A DNA stretch of 11,659 nucleotides from an uncultured Bacteroidales bacterium (lineage in GTDB: Bacteria; Bacteroidota; Bacteroidia; Bacteroidales; UBA4417), in NCBI GenBank assembly GCA_937965665.1, contig CALCJE010000205.1:1-11659 (forward strand), in the 5' to 3' direction. Position numbers and translations under genes: made by a program. Under the pieces are notes generated by a model that made no database searches, was not told the DNA's origin, and saw nothing but the letters and a program-made list of their open reading frames with translations. Positions 1-6,728 of this stretch are shown piece by piece (positions within the stretch are counted from its first letter, which is position 1; every line of letters begins with the position of its first letter).

Positions 1-3000
1 CGGAACACGCCTGTAGCCCGCCAGGGATAAACGCCTGATGGCATGGGTACGTCTTTATAAGTACCATCCCAGCCTTCGGTCGGGCATCCGTTGCTGTCGA
101 GTTTATCAGTCCACCACAAAAGGTTTCCCCACCTGTCGTAAACTTCGAAACGATATTCCTGCAAATGAATTCCCACAGGTTTCAGCAATCTCACGGCATC
201 AATCGGGTTTTGCGGCGAAAAGGCATTCGGGATAAACAAACCCTTGATCATGAAATCATATTTCATACTCATGGTATCCGAGCATCCTTTTGCATTATAG
301 GCAACCATGGTAATATTGTATGAACCTTCATCTTTATAAGCATACACTGGTTGTTCGGCATACGAATCATCGCCATTGCCAAAGGTCCAGTGGTAACGGG
401 TAGCGTCTCTCGATCCGTTTGTAAACTGAAGCTGTCCCTGCTCGTCGTTGTAGTTTTCCTTCATGGTAAACTTACTTTCGGGTACATCCCAGGTCGAAAT
501 ATACTGGCTGATGGAATCGCGGCAGCCATAAGCATCCACAACCCTGAGCTGAACCATATACTCACCAGGTTTACTGAAAACATAATCCGGGTTCTGAACG
601 TCCTTCCCTCCTATTATGCCCATGTTGTCGTAAAAGCTCCAGTTCCATGATGAAATGGGTGCACCGGCTTTTGTGGAAAGATCGGTAAATGCAGTTGCCT
701 GGCCCGCGCACGACAGGGTAGTTTTAAAATTGGCGGCAGGCAAGCCATTTATAACAATGATCTTCCGGATGGAATCCGAACATCCGATGTCGTTTTTGGC
801 TGTCAGCATTACTTCGTACGAGCCGGGACCCTGGTACATATGAACCGGATCTTTTGCACTGGAAGTATCATTGGGTGCCGATACCGGTTCGCCGAACGAC
901 CAGTTGTACCCTACAATTTTAGCGCCACTGCCCGAAGTGATATTTGTAAATGTGGCAAGCTGCTGGTTACAAACCATCCCGGTGGTAAAATCGGGTTTTG
1001 GCGACGGACTCACATTTACAATCATGTAGGTGGTATCGGTTACCCTGCGCCCACTCACAAAAGCTGAAACCACCAGCTGTACCTTGTAAGCGCCTGGCGC
1101 TTTAAATTTATGATTTACCAGGTTGGTATTGATATCGAATGTTGAACGGGATCCGTCGCCAAAGTCCCAGTACCAGATGTTCGACGGAAGTGAACTGAAG
1201 CTGGTGTTGAGGAACGAAATGGTATTATTCTGGCAAACCTTGGTATTACGGAGTTCGAATGAAGCATTTAAACAGGGGTTCAGCACAATGCCGGGGATAG
1301 TAATCGTTTTGGAACAACCGTTCTGGTTCACTACTTTAAGCGATACATCGTATGTTCCCGGTGCCGGGTACTGGTGCGAAATATCAGGCAACGACGGTGC
1401 ATTCACAGTTGTAGTTACCCCATCGCCAAAACTCCATATCCACTTGCTGATGCTGCTGCCGTTGCCGGTCGAACTTTCGTTGAAGGAAATGGTACTGTCG
1501 CAGAGGCCGGTGGTGTAGGTAAATACAGGTACAGGCAAGGGGTTGATGGTAATGTTTTTATAAATCGTTTTAACACAGTTATTCTCGTCGGTGGCTTCAA
1601 GACTTACGGTATAAGTTCCTGTTTTCGCGTAATAATGCGAAGGCATTTTGAGTGTGGAAGTATTTTTTGCGCCCGAAGCTGCATCGCCAAAATCCCAGTT
1701 AAACTTTACCAGCGATCCCGATTTGGGCGACAACAGCTTGGTAACGAAATAAGTAGTATCGTTAATGCAGTTGGAAGTTGTGCTGAAGGTAAAATCGTAA
1801 TCGGCAGGTACGCACACAGGTTTTACCACGGTATCAATACATCCCCTGAGGTCTTTTACGATCAGCCTTACATCATAACACGAATCGGTGGTATAAAAAA
1901 CATAGGATGGATTAAACAGGTTGGATGAACTTGTTGGCTCAAACAGCCAGGAAGATGACACTATGTTCGACTGCGGACTGAAAGAAACATTCTGAAATTC
2001 GACATTCCCGTTTTCGCAAGCCGAAGCAGAGTAGCTGAAATCGGCAGTCGGGTTGCCATACACCTGCAAAGTACGTATTACCATATCCTGGCAACCGTTC
2101 TGGGCGGTAGCGGTAAGTTTTACATTATAAATACCTTTCGAAGCATAGAGCCACTGCGGGTGTTGCTGCAGCGAGGTATCTCCGTTCTGTCCGGGTACAC
2201 CAAAATCCCATTTCCAGGTTTTAACCGGCGAGCTGCCAGCGGGTAACGACTGGTCAGCAAACTGCGTAATGGTACCGGCACAAGCGCTTACCGTGCTGAA
2301 CATGGCTGTTGGTTTTGGCAGGATGCTTACCTGGTGCGATACCACGTTTTTACACCCGTTCACGTTTACAATGGTGAGTGTAACGGTATAATTGCTGAGC
2401 ACCTGGTAGGTATGTACCGGGTTTTTCTGGGTAATATTGTGAGGTGTTCCGTCGCCAAAATCCCATTCAAAACCGGAAATATCAGCTATGGAAGTAATTT
2501 TTGGATCGATGGTAAAAGAGGTGGCGTTCCCGAGGCAGGCTGCAACCCAGGTAAAATCAACGGCAGGTTTTGCTTTAACCATTACCGTTTTCGATACGGT
2601 AGCCTTGCACCCGCTGGCATTTTCGATATCCAGGTTTACTGCAAAAATGCCTGCGGCGCTGAAAACATGTTCCGGGTTTTGCTGGTCGGAGGTATTTCCT
2701 GAAAGCGACAGCGGGTCGCCAAAATTCCAGTTCCATTTTACCACCGAAGCGCCGGTTTTTTGATCCGACTGGTCAGTGAAGGCTACTGCGGCACCTTCGC
2801 AGGCATTATCTGCCACAAAAGCTGCCTGGGGGCTGGCTGAAACCACGATGGTTCGCTGCGAAACAGCTTCGCATCCCAGTGATGAATGGACAGTAAGCCT
2901 GGCTGTATAAGGCCCGTCGGACTTGTAGGTATGCGTTACATCGGCACTGGCGGCTGAAAGGATAAAGGCATCCGAACCATCGCCAAACTCCCAGTGGAAT

Positions 3001-5750
3001 GAAGTAATGGTTCCGTTAGTGGCAACCGAAGTATTGGTAAATTGAACCGGGCTGCTGGCACAGTTCTGGGTCGAGACAGTAAATGACGAAACGGGAGATG
3101 CAAGGATGGTAACGGATTTAGTTACACTGTTCGAGCATCCGGCGGTATCAGTAACAGTGAGGGTAACCGAAAAAGTACCCGCAGCATTGTAAATGTGAAC
3201 AGGGTCGGTCGCAGATGAGTTGCCGCCATCCCCAAAGTTCCATACTCGCGACAGTATAGCTGCGTTATTGGCAGAGGAAGAACTTATAAACTGGGTTGCA
3301 CTCTGAACACAACCTGTAGTAAAGGTATAATCCACTGCAGGCAAGCTTCGCACCTGTACCGGCTTTGTAATGGTATCGGTACATCCGCCGTTGTTGGACA
3401 CAATAAGTGTAACCTGGTAACTGCCCGGCGCTGTATAGGTATGAGATGGATGCTGGATTGCGGCTGTATTGCTGCCTGAATTCACATCGCCAAAATTCCA
3501 GTTCCAGGATGAAACGGAGCCGGCCCCTGCTAACGACAAATCGGTAAACTGAACGGGTGAATTAAGGCAGGAAGCCTGGACATTAAAATTGGCTTTTGGT
3601 TCAGCAATGATATTTACCACCATTGTAGTGCTGTTCGAACACCCGTCGCTGGTGAAAATTGTGAGTTTTACATGATACACCCCAGGCGCAACATATTTAT
3701 GCGAAACAGCGGTTAAGGCCGTCACGGTTTTGGAATTTCCGTCGCCAAAATCCCAGGTACTGGTTAACACGGTACCGGGCGTTGCATCACTTATATTATT
3801 GAATAACACCTCCGACTGGCTGCAGACAGGCTGCTGAAACGAGAACTTGGCAACAGGTTTGGCAATGATTGTTACCGTTTTGGTAACAGAATTGGAACAG
3901 CCCGAATTATCAGTAACCGTGAGTTTCACCTGGTGGTTACCGGCTGTAGGAAACACATAAGCAGGATTTGAAAGCACCGAAGTATTTCCTGCGCCAAATT
4001 CCCATAGCCATGACCCGACTGCAGCAATATTCATTACGGAAGCATCGGGGCTGAAAATCACCGGGTTACCCTGGCAGGTATTTGAAGCCGTAAAGTCGAC
4101 AACCGGTGCAGGTTTTACGGCAATTATTTTCGAGATGGTATCGGAACAACTGTTTGCAGCTACTATGATCATCCGTACACCATGGTTACCGGTAGCAACA
4201 AAATCGTGATCCGGATTCTGAACATCCGAATTATTTAAAACACCTGAGCCTGCATCATCAAAATCCCAGGTATAGGTGTTAATGGAGCCGGCACCATTGG
4301 TTTGCGACAGGTCGCTGAAATTTACAGGCGTACCTACGCAGGCGGACGTAAAATCGAAATTGGCAACCGGGTTAGGACGAACAATGATGGTTTGCGACTT
4401 GCTGCTGCTGCAACCATTTGAGCCTGTAATTTTTAAAGTAACATTATAGGTGTTTGGCAGGGTATAGAAATGTGAAATATCGGGATTGCCCGGGTGGTTT
4501 ACGGTCTGGATGTTTCCATCGCCGAAATTCCATTGCCATTGCGAAATATAATAGCCTGCAGCCGGGGTCGACAAATTCTTGAAATCGGCAGCTGCACCGG
4601 CACATACCGAAAGCGGAGCACTGAAATACGCTGTGGGTAAAGGATCGATAACTATGTTGTGCGAAACTGTTTTTTTACAGCCCGTTAAATCCGTAACCGT
4701 AAGTTTTACGGTATAAGTTCCCGCTGCCTGGTAGGTGTTAGTTGGGTTTTGTGCAGTCGAAGTATTGCCATCGCCAAAATCCCAGAACCATGATGATATT
4801 GTGGCTATGTTTGTAACGGCCGGGTTTACTGTAAAAATGGCTGGTGTGTTTAAACAAGCTGCCGGAACTGCAAAATCAGCTGAAGGGCTGGCTTTTACCA
4901 CAACCTGTTTCGAAATGGTGTCGATACAATTATTGTAATTTGTAACGGTTAGTTTCACAAGGTATGTTCCCGGGTTGGCAAAAACATGCAGCGGATTTTG
5001 GGTATTCGAAGTATTTTCAATACCACTTACCGGGTCCCTGAAATCCCAGGCATGTGAAATAATGCTTCCGCCGCCGTTTGCTGACGAAGCATCGCTAAAA
5101 GTAACTGCCTGGTCCTGGCACTCCCCGTTAAAAAAATAGTTTGCTTTCGGCCTTGCTGAAATGGTTACGGGCAGTACAACCTGGTTTTCGCATAAATCAG
5201 AATTCATCACCCGAAGGGTGACGTTAAAGGTGTTTGTATTTGGAAAAATATGTGAAGGATTCGGATCGCCGGGCGGAAGCACTGTAACAGCGGGTGTTCC
5301 ATCGCCGAAATCCCAGGTCCTTTTTTCGATAATTCCATTTACTGCCGTTGAATGGTCAGTAAAAAATACGACTTCGTTATTGCAATCGGGTGTTGAAAAT
5401 TCAAAGTTTGCTACCGGAAGTTTTTTAATACTAACAATATGAGTAACAGTTCCAATGCCTCCAAATTTATCGGTAATAGTCAGTGTAACAGGATAATCGC
5501 CAGCTCCTGCATAGGTATGAACCGGGTTTTTAATATTCGAGAAATCGCCATCCCCAAAACTCCAGTCCCAGGTAACCACATCATTTACATTCGTAACACC
5601 GGCATCGACCGTAAACACGGTTTCGCTATTTACACATATACCTGCATAAGCGAAGTCAACCAAGGGCGATCTGGCAGCTGTGGCAGTGTTTCCATGCAAC
5701 CCGAAATAAATGAGCGCAGGGAAGAGGATAAATAGTAGTTTGTTTCTCAT
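1..5750 (-). CDS. Giant secreted PKD-repeat protein with T9SS type B (gliding motility-associated) C-terminal domain, 3' end cut by window edge
   Basis: Reading the minus strand from ATG at 5750 gives one open frame of 1916 residues with no stop before the left edge. Residues 1-26 look like a signal peptide: MRNK, a hydrophobic stretch LLFILFPALIYFGL, then small residues before a likely cut near ATAA. About 21 PKD (Ig-like beta-sandwich) repeats follow, each with a W.(D/N)FGDG-like motif, a (N/D)P.H.Y turn and a G.Y.V.L strand. The first FGDG is at residue 65 and the last (FGNG) at about residue 1790. All 21 motif positions fall in the same codon phase, which supports an unbroken gene. Residues 1839-1916 match the CHU/gliding-motility C-terminal sorting domain. 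By family knowledge such proteins are exported by Sec, cross the outer membrane through T9SS and act as surface adhesins or cell-surface matrix; no enzyme domain is visible. An in-frame ATG at 5759 is an alternative start. No Shine-Dalgarno is seen, and I could not find a convincing TAnnTTTG promoter upstream. Confidence 0.93.
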   Translation of the reverse strand, partial: MRNKLLFILFPALIYFGLHGNTATAARSPLVDFAYAGICVNSETVFTVDAGVTNVNDVVTWDWSFGDGDFSNIKNPVHTYAGAGDYPVTLTITDKFGGIGTVTHIVSIKKLPVANFEFSTPDCNNEVVFFTDHSTAVNGIIEKRTWDFGDGTPAVTVLPPGDPNPSHIFPNTNTFNVTLRVMNSDLCENQVVLPVTISARPKANYFFNGECQDQAVTFSDASSANGGGSIISHAWDFRDPVSGIENTSNTQNPLHVFANPGTYLVKLTVTNYNNCIDTISKQVVVKASPSADFAVPAACLNTPAIFTVNPAVTNIATISSWFWDFGDGNTSTAQNPTNTYQAAGTYTVKLTVTDLTGCKKTVSHNIVIDPLPTAYFSAPLSVCAGAAADFKNLSTPAAGYYISQWQWNFGDGNIQTVNHPGNPDISHFYTLPNTYNVTLKITGSNGCSSSKSQTIIVRPNPVANFDFTSACVGTPVNFSDLSQTNGAGSINTYTWDFDDAGSGVLNNSDVQNPDHDFVATGNHGVRMIIVAANSCSDTISKIIAVKPAPVVDFTASNTCQGNPVIFSPDASVMNIAAVGSWLWEFGAGNTSVLSNPAYVFPTAGNHQVKLTVTDNSGCSNSVTKTVTIIAKPVAKFSFQQPVCSQSEVLFNNISDATPGTVLTSTWDFGDGNSKTVTALTAVSHKYVAPGVYHVKLTIFTSDGCSNSTTMVVNIIAEPKANFNVQASCLNSPVQFTDLSLAGAGSVSSWNWNFGDVNSGSNTAAIQHPSHTYTAPGSYQVTLIVSNNGGCTDTITKPVQVRSLPAVDYTFTTGCVQSATQFISSSSANNAAILSRVWNFGDGGNSSATDPVHIYNAAGTFSVTLTVTDTAGCSNSVTKSVTILASPVSSFTVSTQNCASSPVQFTNTSVATNGTITSFHWEFGDGSDAFILSAASADVTHTYKSDGPYTARLTVHSSLGCEAVSQRTIVVSASPQAAFVADNACEGAAVAFTDQSDQKTGASVVKWNWNFGDPLSLSGNTSDQQNPEHVFSAAGIFAVNLDIENASGCKATVSKTVMVKAKPAVDFTWVAACLGNATSFTIDPKITSIADISGFEWDFGDGTPHNITQKNPVHTYQVLSNYTVTLTIVNVNGCKNVVSHQVSILPKPTAMFSTVSACAGTITQFADQSLPAGSSPVKTWKWDFGVPGQNGDTSLQQHPQWLYASKGIYNVKLTATAQNGCQDMVIRTLQVYGNPTADFSYSASACENGNVEFQNVSFSPQSNIVSSSWLFEPTSSSNLFNPSYVFYTTDSCYDVRLIVKDLRGCIDTVVKPVCVPADYDFTFSTTSNCINDTTYFVTKLLSPKSGSLVKFNWDFGDAASGAKNTSTLKMPSHYYAKTGTYTVSLEATDENNCVKTIYKNITINPLPVPVFTYTTGLCDSTISFNESSTGNGSSISKWIWSFGDGVTTTVNAPSLPDISHQYPAPGTYDVSLKVVNQNGCSKTITIPGIVLNPCLNASFELRNTKVCQNNTISFLNTSFSSLPSNIWYWDFGDGSRSTFDINTNLVNHKFKAPGAYKVQLVVSAFVSGRRVTDTTYMIVNVSPSPKPDFTTGMVCNQQLATFTNITSGSGAKIVGYNWSFGEPVSAPNDTSSAKDPVHMYQGPGSYEVMLTAKNDIGCSDSIRKIIVINGLPAANFKTTLSCAGQATAFTDLSTKAGAPISSWNWSFYDNMGIIGGKDVQNPDYVFSKPGEYMVQLRVVDAYGCRDSISQYISTWDVPESKFTMKENYNDEQGQLQFTNGSRDATRYHWTFGNGDDSYAEQPVYAYKDEGSYNITMVAYNAKGCSDTMSMKYDFMIKGLFIPNAFSPQNPIDAVRLLKPVGIHLQEYRFEVYDRWGNLLWWTDKLDSNGCPTEGWDGTYKDVPMPSGVYPWRATGVF
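3..236 (-). other. T9SS type B / gliding motility-associated C-terminal sorting domain (partial)
   Basis: The domain starts with FIPNAFSPQNP at 236 and continues through YRFEVYDRWGNLLWW, EGWDGTYKDVPMPSGVYPW to the window edge. These are the usual landmarks of the CHU/TIGR04131-type domain: the N-terminal (F/T)PN.FSP, a central (Y/N)RWG, and a WDG......(P.G.Y.) block. The family normally continues for a few tens of residues after the G.Y.W strand, so only the tail is missing. It is the signal for T9SS export and surface attachment. Confidence 0.92.
245..5665 (-). repeat. Array of 21 PKD domain repeats
   Basis: I anchored each repeat on the Phe codon of its FGDG-like motif. The low coordinates are 5556, 5307, 5040, 4776, 4524, 4260, 3996, 3747, 3492, 3234, 2985, 2721, 2457, 2202, 1941, 1689, 1428, 1161, 894, 633 and 381. 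Spacings are 249-267 bp (83-89 residues, mean about 86). Repeats are diverged at DNA level; only short blocks around the antisense of WDFGDG recur. The motif is degenerate in several units: FRDP (3), FDDA (6), FGAG (7), FGVP (14), FEPT (15), FGEP (19), FYDN (20). Confidence 0.92.
2568..5665 (-). repeat. Four tandem copies of a three-PKD supra-repeat (A-B-C)
   Basis: Repeats 1-12 fall into an ordered A-B-C pattern. A units (1, 4, 7, 10, and 13 just outside) have a compact loop, FG(D/A)G followed 6-8 residues later by NP or DP. B units (2, 5, 8, 11) have a longer loop, usually ending in a VSH/ISH-like turn before an aromatic. C units (3, 6, 9, 12) carry F.D followed by an S(G)..N(T/N)S..Q(N/H)P.H.F-type loop. 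Anchor spacings repeat the same order: A to B 249, 252, 249, 249 bp; B to C 267, 264, 255, 264 bp; C to A 264, 264, 258, 264 bp. The trimer period is therefore 780, 780, 762 and 777 bp. Boundaries are approximate. Confidence 0.7.
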
Positions 5751-5943
5751 AAGGAACATAGCATTAAACGAAGTAAGTGGCAGCCGGTCTACACATTTCT
5801 AACTATTCCAGTATCAGGTATTATATCAAAATCAATTTGTATTTCGGATTGGAAACTTCTTTCCTACTTGTTAATGACACTGAAGGCCATTTGTAATATG
5901 CGATTTAAAACATTTTTTCGACTTAAAAAACGCCTATAAACGC
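5751..5943. other. AT-rich intergenic stretch, no gene seen
   Basis: Between the start of the giant PKD gene and the terminator of the small membrane protein gene there is AT-rich DNA with no credible frame on either strand. It must carry the promoter and leader of the giant gene, but I could not find a -7 element matching TAnnTTTG in the correct orientation. Confidence 0.6.
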
Positions 5944-5966
5944 AAAAAACTGCCCGGATGGGGCAG
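5944..5966 (-). terminator. Rho-independent terminator of the 71-residue membrane protein gene
   Basis: On the minus strand a perfect 6-bp stem (CTGCCC / GGGCAG, plus-strand arms 5950-5955 and 5961-5966) with a 5-nt loop is followed by six T residues (plus-strand A run 5944-5949). It lies 43 bp past the stop of the small membrane protein gene and separates it from the giant PKD gene. Confidence 0.85.
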
Positions 5967-6009
5967 CTTTAGTGCATTATTGATTTGTAAGCCGGTTTGG
6001 CTGGTTGCG

Positions 6010-6225
6010 TTAACTCTTACTTCTTTTCCTGTATGCCAGGTAAGGAAACAAAAACATAAGCGGACCAAATACCAGCATGAGCAGGCCTGTCCACAGGTTG
6101 ATGTTACACCCCAGCGAGCGGGCATATAATTCGGCATCGTTTATGGTAAATAAACCTAAACCTGTTAATATTGCTCCCAACACAATGAATAAAAGCCCGA
6201 TGGCTATTCTGATGTCCATATCCAT
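6010..6225 (-). CDS. Small two-helix membrane protein, function unknown (71 residues)
   Basis: The frame starts with ATG at 6225, seven nucleotides after a perfect AGGAGG, and ends with TAA at 6010. The longer in-frame start at 6312 has no such site and adds 29 residues of unlikely composition, so I prefer 6225. The protein has a hydrophobic helix at about residues 5-25 (IGLLFIVLGAILTGLGLFT), a short polar loop with NDAELYARSLGCNINLW, a second helix at about 44-63 rich in L, F and P, and a basic tail (YRKRSKS). It is likely an inner-membrane protein. I do not recognise a named family. The N(I/L)NLW.GL..L.FG pattern recalls small hypotheticals that sit beside sodium:solute symporters in Bacteroidota, but that is from memory and unverified. 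It follows an apparent symporter tail whose stop codon overlaps its ribosome binding site, and it has its own terminator. Confidence 0.72.
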   Translation of the reverse strand: MDMDIRIAIGLLFIVLGAILTGLGLFTINDAELYARSLGCNINLWTGLLMLVFGPLMFLFPYLAYRKRSKS

Positions 6226-6232
6226 AATGAGT

Positions 6233-6238
6233 CCTCCT
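6233..6238 (-). promoter_or_regulatory. Strong Shine-Dalgarno overlapping the upstream stop codon
   Basis: AGGAGG lies seven nucleotides before ATG 6225 and fixes that start. The TAG stop of the upstream symporter-like frame (6239-6237) overlaps the beginning of the AGGAGG, an arrangement typical of translational coupling in an operon. None of the other starts in the window has a comparable site. Confidence 0.75.
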
Positions 6239-6377
6239 ACCAAAAAATGATTGTTAAAATAATACTGATTGCCCCAATGATCACAGCCATAACAACTGGT
6301 TTTTCGTACCATACTATTCCCGGCTCACGTGTGTTTTGGGGTTTAAAAGGAACTTGAAAGATTATTAAAATTGAACA
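6237..6377 (-). pseudogene. Probable C-terminal remnant of a sodium:solute symporter (SSS family)
   Basis: This minus-strand frame is open for 46 codons between TAA at 6378-6380 and TAG at 6237-6239, with no start codon near its beginning. The last 28 or so residues contain PGIVWYEKP followed by one hydrophobic helix (VVMAVIIGAISIILTIIFW) ending exactly at the stop. A short basic or aromatic linker, one last helix and a terminal FW is how I remember the end of many Bacteroidota SSS sugar symporters. The coupling to the 71-residue gene supports it having once been a real gene end. The upstream part of any such gene is gone. The alternative is a genuine 17-residue membrane peptide starting at the internal ATG. 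The family assignment is inference. Confidence 0.38.
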
Positions 6378-6508
6378 TTATAAATCTTTCGCCCGAAAAA
6401 GCAATCAATGAGATCAAGGAAATAAGGCAGTTACGATATACTTTACCAAGATCACGGCAACAAAAAGTGAAAATTCTAAATCCTTCCGAAAAGCGGTTAT
6501 TATGTTGA
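6347..6508 (+). pseudogene. Probable C-terminal fragment of an IS1634-like (IS4 superfamily) transposase
   Basis: The plus strand encodes about 53 residues ending at TGA 6506-6508: KELERLLK, NLSPEKAINEIKEIR, RYTLPRS and a final NPSEKRLL. The order ELER.L.....(L/I)SPEKA...I..I....Y.LP.S....K.L...E...L matches my memory of the C-terminal end of IS1634-like DDE transposases in Bacteroidota. A TAA lies directly before it (6344-6346), where the family often has a Tyr codon, and the frame upstream reads AHVCFGV, which would also suit the family. The catalytic core is absent. No inverted repeat could be identified downstream. The fragment overlaps the opposite-strand symporter-like frame by about 30 bp, so the real junction is probably near 6320-6350. 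Confidence 0.42.
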
Positions 6509-6669
6509 ACTTGAAAATCTGAATTTTGGGTGATGCGTTGCACAAAACAGGAGTGTCGAAGTCAGGAGAAATATTTTCAGTATGAGAGCCTATTTTTACC
6601 TGGCGCATTTATCTCATTGAATCACAGCTGTATGCAACCCATTTTGAGGGTAGGGGTAGACTGAGAGGT
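6509..6669. other. Non-coding stretch between transposase remnant and operon terminator
   Basis: I see no credible gene here on either strand. If the transposase fragment is real, the end of the former insertion element should lie in this stretch, but I could not pick out its terminal inverted repeat by eye. Short minus-strand frames through 6343-6608 have no recognisable domain. Confidence 0.5.
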
Positions 6670-6699
6670 AAAAAAAAGGCTTGCCTTTTGAGCAAGCCT
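6670..6699 (-). terminator. Strong hairpin terminator at the end of the sugar operon
   Basis: A perfect 8-bp stem AGGCTTGC / GCAAGCCT (6677-6684 and 6692-6699) with a 7-nt loop is followed on the minus strand by a run of T residues (plus-strand A run 6670-6676). It lies 30 bp past the permease stop codon. On the plus strand it is followed by CCTTTTT, so it could also act in the other direction. Confidence 0.9.
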
Positions 6700-6728
6700 C
6701 CTTTTTACTGTATTTTTTTATAGACTTT

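Noticed and set aside
245..5665. Regular spacing of about 260 bp with short conserved blocks, which could suggest a non-coding satellite or CRISPR-like array
   Set aside because: The conserved blocks are codons of the PKD signature, all in one codon phase; the unit length fits a PKD domain and the intervening sequence translates as beta-sandwich repeats.
351..5735. Plus-strand open frames of 60-184 codons across the giant gene, many containing a recurrent SPKSQ motif
   Set aside because: They are antisense shadows of the minus-strand PKD gene: SPKSQ is simply the reverse complement of the WDFGDG codons. They have no domain resemblance and are interrupted every few hundred bases.
5751..5943. 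Promoter for the giant PKD gene
   Set aside because: I scanned the minus strand for TAnnTTTG with an upstream TTG and found no acceptable match, so none is called.
5934..6137. Minus-strand frame of 67 codons overlapping the small membrane protein and its terminator
   Set aside because: It runs through the terminator hairpin and overlaps the better supported 71-residue gene in another frame; its composition (many Cys, Trp, Pro) is that of a shadow.
6226..6312. 29-residue N-terminal extension of the small membrane protein (start at 6312)
   Set aside because: A perfect AGGAGG seven bases before ATG 6225 defines the start; the extension has no start signal and overlaps the symporter-like frame.
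6343..6608. Two overlapping minus-strand frames of 64-66 codons
   Set aside because: No recognisable domain, no ribosome binding site, Cys/Phe-rich composition, and they are antisense to the transposase-like fragment.
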